Shown in pieces: positions 8,212-17,104 of a stretch of DNA of 64,000 nucleotides; the stretch's first letter is position 1, and every line of letters starts with the position of its first letter. Source of the DNA: Pseudoxanthomonas sp. SL93 (GTDB taxonomy: Bacteria; Pseudomonadota; Gammaproteobacteria; Xanthomonadales; Xanthomonadaceae); the NCBI RefSeq assembly GCF_026625825.1, contig NZ_CP113065.1:806001-870000 (forward strand), given 5' to 3'. The position numbers and the translations under genes are program-made. The notes below the pieces were generated by a model, which worked only from the letters and a program-made list of their open reading frames with translations, was not told where the DNA came from and did not search any database.

Positions 8212-8433
8212 TCAGGCGCAGAGGCGCATGCCGTTGAACAAGCGCCATTTGCCGTCACCGCCTTCGACGTTGATGGCGTACTCCAGCCCCTGCTGCTGTC
8301 GCTGCATGGCGAGCTTCACCGCATACCGCAGCGCAGCGCCACGGGTGGGAAACCGCAACGGCGGCGACTCGTTGATCGACAGCGCGAACGTGCCGTCGTC
8401 GGTGGGGGTGTTGAACAGGTCGAAGGTCATCAT
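8212..8433 (-). CDS. Small hypothetical protein (73 aa)
   Basis: The protein has a balanced, protein-like composition: a strand-rich start (TFDLFNTPTDDGTFALSINE), an amphipathic helix (GAALRYAVKLAMQRQQQG) and a final Trp/Phe-rich strand. The layout resembles small DUF2188-like folds, though I cannot assign it. It has no signal peptide or membrane span. The ATG ATG start at 8433 lacks a clear Shine-Dalgarno site, which lowers confidence. It is probably monocistronic. Confidence 0.5.
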   Translation of the reverse strand: MMTFDLFNTPTDDGTFALSINESPPLRFPTRGAALRYAVKLAMQRQQQGLEYAINVEGGDGKWRLFNGMRLCA

Positions 8434-8877
8434 GGGGGAGATGAGAGGGAGTGCCTGATACTAAAATTACGGGCCGTACCGTGATGCAGATGCAAAATCG
8501 GGAGGACCCTTTGGCGGGCATTCAGCGATGTGCATCAGACGTTGGAAAAAACGTGCGCTGCGGCTGAACCGTCTACACACGGTCTTCGCAATCCCGAACG
8601 TATAAAACGCGGCAGTGGTTGGCACGCGGATCCACCCCTTCCGCCGCCAGTTCCCTCCTCACCGAGCCCTTGCGGCCGACGACCCGGGAGCCACGAGAGA
8701 ACCAAACGCAGCGCAACGGACATCCCCCTGTTCCTTGCTGCGCCTGGCGGTCGATCGCGAGTCCGACACCGTCGCCGTCCGGAGAGCCAGGCGTGTTCTC
8801 GTACTGAAACATCAGCAGCCAGCAACAAGAACGGGCCCCTCGGGGCCCGTTGTCGTTTGCAGCGGGGGAGCGGGACG
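8434..8877. other. 444-base region without a clear gene
   Basis: Holds the upstream region of the 73-residue gene, the terminator of the peptidase gene at 8830-8851, and an A/T-richer patch at 8530-8610. A minus-strand frame from ATG 8812 to 8573 (79 codons, starting MFQYENTPGSPDG) is open, but it has no ribosome site and its codon use (AGG, TTA, GGA, CGT) is unlike the neighbours. I do not call it a gene. TATAAA at 8601-8606 on the plus strand could be a -10 box but has no good partner. Confidence 0.45.
8830..8851. terminator. GC-rich hairpin after the M28 peptidase gene
   Basis: AACGGGCCCC at 8830-8839 pairs perfectly with GGGGCCCGTT at 8842-8851. It lies 27 bases past the stop of the minus-strand peptidase gene. 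The tail is only modestly T-rich (TTCTTGTTG on minus, TGTCGTTT on plus). Confidence 0.6.
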
Positions 8878-9750
8878 TCAGTGCCGGGCGGCGGCGTCCC
8901 ACGCGCGCAGCCCGGTTTCCACCACGGTCAACGCGTCGTCCACCTGGCTGCCGTCGAGTTCGGCGACCGTGTCGCGCGGGCTGTGGATCACCTGCATCAC
9001 CTTGGGCACCTGCGCGGGCTTGCCGCCACCGAACACCTCCAGAATGGGCGAGATCTCGTCGCCAGCCACCAGCGAGAACGACACCGCCGGCCAGCCGGCT
9101 TTCAGGAAGGCCAGGTGGTCGGTGGGGGGGTACTTGTCGCCGGGCGAGAAGCCGAGCTTCTGCCGGGTGCTGGCGGCCCGCAGCGCGTCGACCAGCGGCG
9201 TGTCGGCGTCCGGCGACATCATCCACAAGGTGTCGCCCCAGCCGAACACATCGAAGTTGACGTACAGCGCGGGCTTCTCGCGACCGGGCGTGGTGACCCA
9301 GGCGTGCGAGCCCAGCAGGCCCAGTTCCTCGAGGTCCCAGAACACCACCTGCACGCGATGGTGGGCCAGCGGTCTGGCCTGCAACGCAGCGGCCAGTTCC
9401 AGCACCGCGGCCACGCCGGAGGCGTTGTCGGTGGCGCCATGCCCCACCTCCACCTGGTCGTAGTGGGCGCCGATCAGCAGCAGCGGCGCATCGGCCGCTC
9501 CGCCCAGGTCGGCGACCAGGTTGGTGCCGGACTTGCCATTGCGCTCGAAGGCTTCCTTCTTCCACGGCACGCCGAGTGCCGTCAGGCGTTGACCGATGGC
9601 ATCCGCCCGCGCGCTGCTCTGCGCATGGGCGCTGATCTGCTGCACCTGGGTTTCCCAACGCTGGGAAACGGCGGTGTCGGCGCAGGCGGGCAGGGCGATG
9701 GTCAGCGACAACAGGCAGGCACAGGCGAGCAGCGATGGACGACGCAACAT
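8878..9750 (-). CDS. M28-family metallopeptidase, exported
   Basis: 290 residues with an N-terminal signal peptide (LLACACLLSLTIALPACA). The di-zinc M28 fold is shown by GAHYDQVEVGHGATDNASG (His and Asp ligands), the catalytic EE pair in DLEELGLLGS, the Asp of NFDVFGWGD and a C-terminal HSPRDT His. M28 enzymes of this length are aminopeptidases that remove N-terminal residues from periplasmic or secreted peptides. The start at 9750 has little Shine-Dalgarno character but is the only Met ahead of the signal peptide. It is divergent from the response regulator gene at 9899. Confidence 0.88.
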   Translation of the reverse strand: MLRRPSLLACACLLSLTIALPACADTAVSQRWETQVQQISAHAQSSARADAIGQRLTALGVPWKKEAFERNGKSGTNLVADLGGAADAPLLLIGAHYDQVEVGHGATDNASGVAAVLELAAALQARPLAHHRVQVVFWDLEELGLLGSHAWVTTPGREKPALYVNFDVFGWGDTLWMMSPDADTPLVDALRAASTRQKLGFSPGDKYPPTDHLAFLKAGWPAVSFSLVAGDEISPILEVFGGGKPAQVPKVMQVIHSPRDTVAELDGSQVDDALTVVETGLRAWDAAARH

Positions 9751-9898
9751 GGAAGGATCCCCGATGGAAGGGCCCGAGTATGCCGCAATGTGCTTGTCTG
9801 TTCGCGTGCGGGCGCGGGTAGGCGGCATCGAATGTAACTTGCTAGGCCCGCATGGCCGGACTAGTCTCGCCACACCCCCGTTCCGGAACCTGCATGCG

Positions 9899-10546
9899 AT
9901 GACCATCCGCGTTTTCCTGATCGACGACCACGCGCTGGTGCGTACGGGCATGCGGCTGATCCTGGGTACGGATCCGGACATCGAAGTGATCGGCGAAGCG
10001 GAGACCGGCGAGATCGCACTGCCGCAGATCCGGCAGATGAAACCCGATGTGGTGCTGTGCGACCTGCACCTGCCCGGTTACAGCGGGCTGGAGGTCACCG
10101 AGCGCATCGTGCGTGGCGAACCCGGGCCGCGCGTGATCATCGTGTCGGTGCTGGAGGACGGGCCATTGCCCAAGCGGCTGCTGGAGGCGGGTGCGTCCGG
10201 TTACATCGGCAAGGGTGGTGATGCGGCGGAACTGATCCGTGCGGTGCGCGATGTGGCGCGCGGCAAGCGCTACCTGGGCGTCAACGTTGCGCAAAACCTG
10301 GCGTTGCATACGGTGGGCGGGGATGCTTCGCCCTTCGATGCGCTGTCGCCGCGCGAACTGGAAGTGGCGATGCTGCTGACCCAGGGGCTGCGGCAGGAAG
10401 AGATCGCCAAGCGCCTGAGCCTGAGCGCGAAGACGGTGAACACGCACAAGACCCGCCTGTTCGAGAAGACCGGCGTGCAGGACAACATCGCCCTGGCACG
10501 GCTGGCCGCGCAATGGGGCCTGTCGGACCCGTCCCGCGCGCTCTGA
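9899..10546 (+). CDS. GacA/UvrY-like NarL-family response regulator
   Basis: 215 residues. The receiver domain shows Asp9-Asp10, phospho-acceptor Asp55 in LCDLHLPG and Lys in GYIGKGG. A LuxR-type HTH follows at about 146-195 (LSPRELEVAMLLTQG, LSLSAKTVNTHKTRLFEK). The linker and HTH (SPFDALSPREL, KTVNTHK, a C-terminal ALARLAAQWGL) track the GacA/UvrY/SirA branch, which switches on Rsm/Csr small RNAs. No sensor kinase (GacS/BarA) is adjacent. A GacA-box-like palindrome lies at 7272-7291. The start ATG 9899 has no obvious ribosome site; the protein length is typical. Confidence 0.88.
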   Translation: MTIRVFLIDDHALVRTGMRLILGTDPDIEVIGEAETGEIALPQIRQMKPDVVLCDLHLPGYSGLEVTERIVRGEPGPRVIIVSVLEDGPLPKRLLEAGASGYIGKGGDAAELIRAVRDVARGKRYLGVNVAQNLALHTVGGDASPFDALSPRELEVAMLLTQGLRQEEIAKRLSLSAKTVNTHKTRLFEKTGVQDNIALARLAAQWGLSDPSRAL

Positions 10547-10595
10547 TGCCGTCGCATCGGCGGCCGTCGATGCCCGCTTTTCCCTGACCTGAAAC

Positions 10596-10623
10596 GACAC
10601 TGGCCGCTTTCGCGGCCAGTGTC
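10596..10623 (-). terminator. Hairpin terminator of rne
   Basis: GACACTGGCCGC (10596-10607) and GCGGCCAGTGTC (10612-10623) form a perfect 12-bp stem. On the minus strand the loop is GAAA, a stable GNRA tetraloop, followed by GTTTC. It begins 21 bases after the rne stop and 49 bases after the convergent response-regulator gene, so it may serve both. Confidence 0.65.
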
Positions 10624-10644
10624 GGGTGAAGCGCGGCGCCTGGA

Positions 10645-13600
10645 TCAGGCGCTGCGTTCGTTGTTGCCTTCGTCGCCCTCGGGCTTGTCGGCCGTGTCGT
10701 CATCGTTGTGCGCGATGACCGGCGGCGCGGCGGGTTCTTCCACCGGCTTGGGCGTCGGCACGGGTTCGAACAGGCTACGCGTCACCGAGGCCGGCGTATC
10801 CGCATCGGCCACGAAGAACAGCGAACCCGTGCTGCCGCGCGGCGCTGCCGGAGCGGCAGGCTTGGCGACGGGTGCCTGAGGCGCCACGGCAGGCGCAGCC
10901 GCGACGACAGGGGTTTCCTGCGTCGGCTCGACGGGCGGCGTTTCGAGAACCGCGGGGGCGTTTGCCACGACGGGAGCAGCGATCTCGGGTGCCGGGGCTT
11001 CCACCGGTGTGGCCTGGACCGGCGCGATGACCGCTACTTCCACCACGGGTGCCGGCACCGGCGCGGCGACGGCTTCAATCACCGGTGCGGGTTCCGCGGC
11101 GATCTGGGCCTTGGCCTGTTCGACCACGGCGACGCCGACCGGCGCTTCGGCCTGGACGGTGGCAGCAACTTCGGCCTTGGCTTCGACGCTGATCGGTGCG
11201 GGCGTCTCGAAGACCGCCGGCGCGGCGGCCGCCACCGGTTCTGCGACGGGCGACGATGCGACGACCGGAGCCGCGGCGATGGCGGTCACCGCCACGGCGG
11301 CGGCGCGTTCGCGCGGGGCGGGCGTGGCGACGGGCACGACGGTGTCGTCGTCGAAATCGAACTCGGGCTGCGAGCGGCTGGCCACCGGAGCGGCTTCATC
11401 GCTGCCCAGGTCGTCCATGGCCATCTCGTCGCCGGCGCCGGCGGCTTCGCCATTGCCACGACGGCGGCGACGGCCACCACGGCGGCCACGACGGCGGCGA
11501 CCACCTTCACCGGTTTCACCGGCCTCGCCGGAGGCGACGGCGCCTTCGGCGCCTTCCGCGATCAGCTCATCGGCATCGGCTTCGGCCGATGCGGTTTCCT
11601 GCAGCTTGGCCGGCGAAGGCGCGGCGACCGGACGTGCGGTTTCGGTGGCCACGATGGCGGCCGCCGCGACGGGAGCGACCTGCACGATGCCGTCGGCGTC
11701 CGCCACCACCGCATCGGGCTTGGCCGGCTTGGGGGCGTCGGCCGGGCGCGGCGACGGATTGCGCGGGGCGTTCGCGTTGCCGCCGGCATTCTGCTGCGGC
11801 TTCGGTGCCTTGGGCTGCTGCGGCGGGTTCTGCGGCTTCTGGCCCTGCGGCTGTGCCTGCTTCTGCGGCTGCTGATCACCGCGCGGCTTCTGCGCCTGCG
11901 CCTGGCCGCCCTGCGGCTTGCGCTCGTCGCGACGCTGCTGCGGCTGGCCGCCTCGGTCCTGGCGTTGCGGGCCGCGGCCTTCACGGTTGTCGCGGTTTTC
12001 GCGGCGACCGTTGCGGTCGTTGCGGTCACTGCGCTGGCGGCCATCCTGCTGCGGACGTGCCTGCGGTGCCGGCGCGGCGGCTTCATTGCCACCGAGCAGG
12101 CGCTTGAACCAGCCGATCACCCCACCACTGGCCGCAGGCGCGGCAGCGACGACGGGCGCGACGACCGGGGCGGGAGCGGCGAACGCCACGGGGGCTTCGC
12201 GTTCCTCGCGCACCGGGGCCGGCTGGGCGTGCTTGACGTGGGTGACGGCAGGCGCGGCCGGGATGTTGAGCTGCGCCTTGGTCAATGCATGCACCGGCAG
12301 CTTGCGTGGCGTACCACGCTGGTAGCTGGGCTTGCTGCTTTCCTCGCCGAGCTCGTTCTCGCGGATGCGGGTGACCTCGTAGTGCGGGGTATGCAGGGAC
12401 TCGTCGGCAACGATGATGACGGGCGCGTCGTGGCGCTGCTCGATCTCGCGCAGCGCGCTGCGCTTCTCGTTGAGCAGGAAGTTGGCGATCTCGAGCGGGG
12501 CCTGGATCAGCACCTGCCCGGTGTTGTCCTTCATCGCGTGCTCTTCGGCCACGCGGATGATCGACAGAGACAGCGACTCGACGCTGCGCATGCGGCCATG
12601 GCCTTCGCAGCGCGGGCAGACGATCTGGCTGGACTCGCCCAGCGACGGACGCAGGCGCTGGCGGCTCATCTCAAGCAGGCCGAAGCGCGAGATGCGGCCG
12701 ATCTGCACGCGGGCGCGGTCGTACTTCAGCGCGTTCTGCAGCTTGTTCTCGACTTCGCGCTGGTGCTTGTTGCTCGACATGTCGATGAAGTCGATCACCA
12801 CCAGGCCACCCAGGTCGCGCAGGCGCAGCTGGCGGGCCACTTCCTCGGCCGCTTCCATGTTGGTGTGGAACGCCGTCTCTTCGATGTCGCCGCCCTTGGT
12901 GGCGCGCGCCGAGTTGACGTCGATCGCGGTCAGGGCTTCGGTCTGGTCGACCACGATGGAGCCGCCGGAGGGCAGGCGGACGTTGCGTTCGTAGGCGCCT
13001 TCGATCTGCGATTCGATCTGGAAGCGGTTGAACAGCGGGATGTCGTCCTTGTACGCCTTCAGCTTGCGCAGGTTGTGCGGCATGACCTGCTGCATGAACT
13101 CGCGGGCGGTTTCGTACAGTTCGTCGGTGTCGACCAGGATCTCGCCCACGTCGCTGCGCAGGTAGTCGCGCAGGGCGCGCACGATCAGGCGGCTTTCCTG
13201 GTAGATCAGGAACGGGGCCGGCTTGGTCAGCGCCGCTTCGGCGATGGCCTTCCAGACGCTGAGCAGGTAATCCAGGTCCCACTGCAGCTCTTCGGCATCA
13301 CGGCCGACGCCGGCGGTGCGGATGATCACGCCCATGTCGTCGGGAATGGCCAGCGCATCCATCGCCTTCTTCAGCTCGGCCCGGTCGTCGCCCTCGATGC
13401 GGCGCGACACGCCACCGGCGGTGGGCGAGTTGGGCATCAGCACCATGTAGCGGCCGGCCAGCGAGATGAACGTGGTCAGGGCGGCGCCCTTGTTGCCGCG
13501 CTCGTCCTTGTCGACCTGCACGACGACTTCCTGGCCTTCCTTCAGCAGCTCGCGGATGCCGGCCTTGTTGTGGTCGACGCCGGCCTGGAAGTAATCGCGG

Positions 13601-13821
13601 GAGATTTCCTTCAGCGGCAGGAAGCCATGGCGGTCCGCGCCGTAATCGACGAAGGCGGCTTCCAGGGAGGGCTCGAGCCGGGTGATGCGGCCCTTGTAGA
13701 TGTTGGACTTCTTCTGTTCCTTCGACGGCTGTTCGATATCGATGTCGTACAGGGTCTGACCGTCGACGATGGCCACGCGCAGCTCTTCGGCCTGCGTAGC
13801 GTTGATCAACATGCGTTTCAT
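10645..13821 (-). CDS. rne: Ribonuclease E
   Basis: 1058 residues. The catalytic half has an S1 domain (about 36-120), the RNase E/G core with the metal-binding Asp residues in [11 protein letters not shown] and VVIDFIDM, and the Zn-link CPRC (Cys402, Cys405), matching E. coli positions 404/407. The C-terminal half is a disordered scaffold: an Arg-rich RNA-binding block, Gln/Pro runs and long Ala/Pro/Val repeats, ending [13 protein letters not shown]. It starts mRNA decay and processes rRNA/tRNA precursors at the inner membrane. ATG 13821 follows GAGGAA. A longer upstream frame exists but lacks a ribosome site. It is divergent from rluC, as in many gammaproteobacteria. Confidence 0.97.
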   Translation of the reverse strand: MKRMLINATQAEELRVAIVDGQTLYDIDIEQPSKEQKKSNIYKGRITRLEPSLEAAFVDYGADRHGFLPLKEISRDYFQAGVDHNKAGIRELLKEGQEVVVQVDKDERGNKGAALTTFISLAGRYMVLMPNSPTAGGVSRRIEGDDRAELKKAMDALAIPDDMGVIIRTAGVGRDAEELQWDLDYLLSVWKAIAEAALTKPAPFLIYQESRLIVRALRDYLRSDVGEILVDTDELYETAREFMQQVMPHNLRKLKAYKDDIPLFNRFQIESQIEGAYERNVRLPSGGSIVVDQTEALTAIDVNSARATKGGDIEETAFHTNMEAAEEVARQLRLRDLGGLVVIDFIDMSSNKHQREVENKLQNALKYDRARVQIGRISRFGLLEMSRQRLRPSLGESSQIVCPRCEGHGRMRSVESLSLSIIRVAEEHAMKDNTGQVLIQAPLEIANFLLNEKRSALREIEQRHDAPVIIVADESLHTPHYEVTRIRENELGEESSKPSYQRGTPRKLPVHALTKAQLNIPAAPAVTHVKHAQPAPVREEREAPVAFAAPAPVVAPVVAAAPAASGGVIGWFKRLLGGNEAAAPAPQARPQQDGRQRSDRNDRNGRRENRDNREGRGPQRQDRGGQPQQRRDERKPQGGQAQAQKPRGDQQPQKQAQPQGQKPQNPPQQPKAPKPQQNAGGNANAPRNPSPRPADAPKPAKPDAVVADADGIVQVAPVAAAAIVATETARPVAAPSPAKLQETASAEADADELIAEGAEGAVASGEAGETGEGGRRRRGRRGGRRRRRGNGEAAGAGDEMAMDDLGSDEAAPVASRSQPEFDFDDDTVVPVATPAPRERAAAVAVTAIAAAPVVASSPVAEPVAAAAPAVFETPAPISVEAKAEVAATVQAEAPVGVAVVEQAKAQIAAEPAPVIEAVAAPVPAPVVEVAVIAPVQATPVEAPAPEIAAPVVANAPAVLETPPVEPTQETPVVAAAPAVAPQAPVAKPAAPAAPRGSTGSLFFVADADTPASVTRSLFEPVPTPKPVEEPAAPPVIAHNDDDTADKPEGDEGNNERSA

Positions 13822-14202
13822 GGTGCGTTCCTCGCGCGCTGCTACCGCGCGGAACGCCATGGCGTTTCGCCTCTGGAACGGTACGCCGCCCCTTGCGCAG
13901 GCGCAGCGGGGTGGGTCGGGTTTCCAGCGCTACGACACCACGGCAGGCCGCGGGAGCGCTTATTTCTAATGTGTGTTGCGGGCCGGCGGCAGCTTCCGGA
14001 AGGGTCGCGCCGCGCGGGACATGTTCAGCCACAGGTGCCGTCACGCACCTGGCGGTATCCGGGCTTGCCGATGAGCCGCTAACATGGCCGCCCCTGGGGC
14101 GGTGGCCGCGCACTTGCCGGAGACGCGGGGAGCCGGGCTTCTGGCCCATGGAACAACTCCCTGCGAAATCAAACCCTTATCTCGCCCGCCGAGTGTAACA
14201 GA
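13822..14202. other. rne leader and shared rne/rluC promoter region
   Basis: 381 bases between divergent rne and rluC. In E. coli the rne 5' UTR is about 360 nt and mediates feedback cleavage; this gap is long enough for the same. Visible structure: a 14-bp palindrome AACGCCATGGCGTT at 13853-13866 within the rne leader, and an A/T-rich spot (TTATTTCTAATG, 13959-13970) that could carry a -10 for either gene. Nothing else is clear. Confidence 0.45.
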
Positions 14203-15201
14203 ATGAATGGTATGAACCCCAGCCCCCCCTCCGACAAACCGGCCACGGTCGCCAAGTCCGCCGTGCGCACCATCAAGGTGCCGGAAGACCGTGGCGGCCA
14301 GCGCCTGGACAACTTCCTGCTGGGGCAGCTGAAAGGGGCGCCGCGCAGCCTGGTCTACAAGCTGGTGCGCAGCGGCCAGGTGCGCGTCAACGGCGGCAGG
14401 GCCAAGGCAGAGCGCAAGCTGGAAGGGGGGGACGAGGTCCGTATTCCCCCCGTCAGTCTCGCGGAGACGGGAGACAAGACGCCGCCGCCGACCGGGTTCC
14501 TGAAGCGGATGGAGGCGGCGATTGTGTTCGAGGACGCACGCCTGCTGGTGATCAACAAGCCTTCCGGCGTGGCGAGCCACGGCGGCAGCGGCATCAGCCA
14601 CGGCGCCATCGAGACCATGCGGGTGCTCCGGCCCAACCAGACGCTGGAACTGGTCCACCGCCTGGATCGCGATACCTCGGGCCTGCTGATCATGGCCAAG
14701 AAGCGCTCCGCATTGTCCGAACTGCAGGCGCTGCTGCGCGAGGACAGCGAGAACGGCGCGCGTGGCATCGAAAAGCGCTACCTGACGCTGCTGGTCGGCC
14801 GGATGCCCGATGGCGTGATGAGCGTGGATGCGCCGCTGCACGTCGGCCTGCGCCAGGGCGGCGAGCGCCACGTGCAGGTCAACGCGAACGGCAAGGAATC
14901 GCTGAGCCACTTCCGCGTGCTCGAGCGACGCGGCGGTCATTCCTACTGCGAAGTCCGCATCGAGACCGGTCGCACTCACCAGATCCGCGTGCATGCGCAA
15001 CACCTGGGCCATCCCGTCGCGGGGGATGACAAGTACGGCGACGAGGCCGCCAACAAGCGCCTGCGCGAACAGGTCGGACTGAAGCGGCTGTTCCTGCATG
15101 CGGCATCGCTGCAGTTTGCGCTGGACGCGGGCAAGACGCCCTACGTGCTCAATGCGCCGCTGGCGGATGAACTGGCCGAGGTGTTGAACCGGTTGGGGTG
15201 A
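14203..15201 (+). CDS. rluC: 23S rRNA pseudouridine(955/2504/2580) synthase RluC
   Basis: 332 residues. An N-terminal S4 RNA-binding domain (about 32-95: GQRLDNFLLGQLKGAPRSLVY, VRSGQVRVN) is followed by the RluA-family catalytic domain. Catalytic Asp155 lies in HRLDRDTSG, and RTHQIRVHAQHLGHPVAGDDKYG is the usual C-terminal signature. It isomerises three uridines in the large-subunit rRNA. The position divergent from rne supports RluC over RluD/RluB. Start is ATG 14203 or ATG 14212. Confidence 0.95.
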   Translation: MNGMNPSPPSDKPATVAKSAVRTIKVPEDRGGQRLDNFLLGQLKGAPRSLVYKLVRSGQVRVNGGRAKAERKLEGGDEVRIPPVSLAETGDKTPPPTGFLKRMEAAIVFEDARLLVINKPSGVASHGGSGISHGAIETMRVLRPNQTLELVHRLDRDTSGLLIMAKKRSALSELQALLREDSENGARGIEKRYLTLLVGRMPDGVMSVDAPLHVGLRQGGERHVQVNANGKESLSHFRVLERRGGHSYCEVRIETGRTHQIRVHAQHLGHPVAGDDKYGDEAANKRLREQVGLKRLFLHAASLQFALDAGKTPYVLNAPLADELAEVLNRLG

Positions 15202-15225
15202 CGCGCGCCCGCGATGTGCGGACGC

Positions 15226-15615
15226 TCAGTGCCAGAGTCCGAGCACCAGCCCGAACAGCGTGAACTGCAGGGTGTGGTAACCGCCGTCGATCAGCCACAG
15301 GCGCAGGCTGCGCTGTGCGAACAGATAGTTGATGCCGAAGCTGGCGGCGACGAAGCATGCGCCCACCATCGCGCCGGTGCAGGTCGCATGCAGCAGTTCA
15401 GGCCGCGGGCCCAGGAAGCGCGCGAACACGTACGCGGCCAGCAGCGAGAACACGAACGCACCGCCGAAGATCTTCGCCGGGTGGCCCTTCTGCTGCGGGT
15501 CCATGCCGGCGGCACGGTTCCAGGCGTTGCCGAACAGCGGGCCGTACCACACGCCCCCCAGCAGGAAACTCGACGCCGCGGCAACGACCACGGCCCAGTA
15601 GTTGATGTCGTGCAT
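15226..15615 (-). CDS. DUF1761 membrane protein
   Basis: 129 residues with four predicted membrane helices (about 6-25, 50-66, 77-97, 108-127). The opening INYWAVVVAAASSFLLGGVWYGPLFG and the GMDP...AKIFGGAFV stretch are typical of DUF1761. Function is unknown. It is convergent with rluC (24-base gap) and 24 bases downstream of the TonB-domain lipoprotein gene, so it may be the last gene of a phhB-tonB-like-DUF1761 unit. Confidence 0.85.
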   Translation of the reverse strand: MHDINYWAVVVAAASSFLLGGVWYGPLFGNAWNRAAGMDPQQKGHPAKIFGGAFVFSLLAAYVFARFLGPRPELLHATCTGAMVGACFVAASFGINYLFAQRSLRLWLIDGGYHTLQFTLFGLVLGLWH

Positions 15616-15639
15616 CGTGGGCTCCCTGTCGGGTGGCGA

Positions 15640-16053
15640 TCAGCCGGGCGTGCCTTGCGCGAAGCAGCGCGTGGGCTTTTCCAGTACCGGCGGGAAGTTC
15701 ACCGGCACCGTGATGGTGTGGCTCACGGCCTTGCCGTTGCGCGTCGCGGCGCGGAACTTCCAGGTGCGCACTGCCTCGAGCGCGGCCTTGTCCAGTGCCG
15801 GGTGCCCGCTGCTCTGCGCCTGCGCGACCTGCGACGGCACGCCATCCTGTTCGATGGTGACGCGCAGCACCGTGGTGCCGCCATCACTGTTGCACTCGGC
15901 TTCCGGCGGGTAGGCCGGCGGTGGCGTTTCGATCGCGGCCAGCTCGGTCGGCGCGATGGCCGGGGCGGCGGGCGGCTCGCTGGTGCCACCGCAGCCGGCC
16001 AGCACCAGCGCTAGGGAAACCGCGGACAGGCGTTGGAAGGAAAGCATGCGCAT
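15640..16053 (-). CDS. TonB C-terminal-domain lipoprotein
   Basis: 137 residues. The lipobox LVLAGCGG gives a lipidated Cys21, so the protein is membrane-tethered without a transmembrane anchor. A short Pro-rich linker leads into a TonB-like C-terminal domain (TVLRVTIEQDGVPSQVAQAQSSGHPALDKAAL is the usual pattern). Two extra Cys (about 54 and 131) could form a disulfide. A true TonB needs a membrane helix to contact ExbBD, so this is more likely an envelope protein using the fold for binding. Its ATG overlaps the phhB stop (TGATG). Confidence 0.8.
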   Translation of the reverse strand: MRMLSFQRLSAVSLALVLAGCGGTSEPPAAPAIAPTELAAIETPPPAYPPEAECNSDGGTTVLRVTIEQDGVPSQVAQAQSSGHPALDKAALEAVRTWKFRAATRNGKAVSHTITVPVNFPPVLEKPTRCFAQGTPG

Positions 16054-16400
16054 CAGGCTTCTCCCAGTAGTGCGCTGGCCTTCGCCGCGCAGATGAAGTC
16101 GTTTTCGCTCAGGCCGCCGACATCGTGGGTGGAATAGCGCACGACGGCACGGTTGTAGTGCACGCCCAGGTCGGGATGGTGGTCCTCGGCATGGGCGATG
16201 AAGGCCAACGCGTTCACGTAGGCCATGGTTTCGTAGTAGTTGGCGAACGGGAATGTCCGCACCAGTGCATGGCCTTCCTCGGCCAGTTCCCAGCCGGGCA
16301 CCTGCGGCAGCAGTTCCGCGACGCGGGCGGGCGACAGACGGTGTTCGCTGCCGCGCAGCGGCATGCAGTGGGCCTGGGCAAGCGGGATGAGATCGGACAT
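16053..16400 (-). CDS. phhB: Pterin-4-alpha-carbinolamine dehydratase
   Basis: 115 residues. The family signature is complete: [28 protein letters not shown] contains the catalytic His pair (HHP) and the later THD His. It dehydrates 4a-hydroxytetrahydrobiopterin made by phenylalanine hydroxylase. No phhA is adjacent. GGAGG is 7 bases from ATG 16400. The stop overlaps the start of the TonB-domain lipoprotein by one base, implying translational coupling. It is divergent from nfuA with a 92-base gap. Confidence 0.93.
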   Translation of the reverse strand: MSDLIPLAQAHCMPLRGSEHRLSPARVAELLPQVPGWELAEEGHALVRTFPFANYYETMAYVNALAFIAHAEDHHPDLGVHYNRAVVRYSTHDVGGLSENDFICAAKASALLGEA

Positions 16401-16492
16401 GTGTATCCTCCGGCGTACGGGCCAGCTGAACGTTGGCCGACGACTGGCAGTTGAGTGTGAGCGCCTTGCAGGCAGATGGCTAGAATACCCGC

Positions 16493-17089
16493 ATGATCCA
16501 GATTTCCGACAGCGCACAGGCGCATTTCCGCAAGCTGATCGAGCGCGAGGCCCTGCCGGGCCTGGGCGTTCGCCTGAGTGCGGTCCATCCGGGTACGGCG
16601 CAGGCCGATGCGCGCCTGGAGTTCTCCGAACCGCGCGACCTGATGGGCGATGAGTGGGCGGTGGACTGCGACGGCTTCACGCTGTACGTGGACGCCAACA
16701 GCGTGCACTGGCTGGATGGCGCCGAGATCGACTACGTGATGAAGGGCGCCAATGCGCAGCTCACCATCAAGGCGCCGCGCATCAAGGGCGAAGCGCCGGC
16801 CGATTCGGCCTCGCTGGTGGAACGGGTGCGCTGGGTGGTGGACAACGAAGTGAATCCGCAACTGGCCCAGCACAAGGGGCGGGTCGCGGTGGAGGAAGTC
16901 AGCGGCGATGGCGTGGTCTGGCTGCGCTTCGGCGGTGGTTGCCATGGCTGCGGCATGGCCGACGTGACCCTGAAGCAGGGCATCGAGAAGACCCTGATGG
17001 CGCGCGTGCCCGGCGTCACCGCAGTGCGCGACATCACCGACCACGAGACCGGTGACGCGCCTTATATTCCCCGCGACAACGCGGCCTGA
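16493..17089 (+). CDS. nfuA: Fe-S biogenesis protein NfuA
   Basis: 198 residues. The N-terminal half is a degenerate A-type (IscA-like) domain without the three Cys (about 1-95). The C-terminal Nfu domain carries GGGCHGCGM with Cys150 and Cys153, which bind a bridging [4Fe-4S] cluster in the dimer. It hands clusters to aconitase, lipoyl synthase and others, mainly under oxidative or iron stress. Length matches E. coli NfuA (191). The next gene begins 15 bases on and may be co-transcribed. Confidence 0.95.
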   Translation: MIQISDSAQAHFRKLIEREALPGLGVRLSAVHPGTAQADARLEFSEPRDLMGDEWAVDCDGFTLYVDANSVHWLDGAEIDYVMKGANAQLTIKAPRIKGEAPADSASLVERVRWVVDNEVNPQLAQHKGRVAVEEVSGDGVVWLRFGGGCHGCGMADVTLKQGIEKTLMARVPGVTAVRDITDHETGDAPYIPRDNAA

Positions 17090-17104
17090 CGGTCCCCGGC
17101 GCCG

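Noticed and set aside
8573..8812. 79-codon minus-strand frame beginning MFQYENTPGS
   Set aside because: No ribosome site and atypical codons. Kept only as a note within the unassigned region.
10708..14082. 1124-codon plus-strand frame opposite rne
   Set aside because: It mirrors rne codons in G+C-rich DNA, is dominated by Arg/Gly/His runs, and has no ribosome site or family resemblance.
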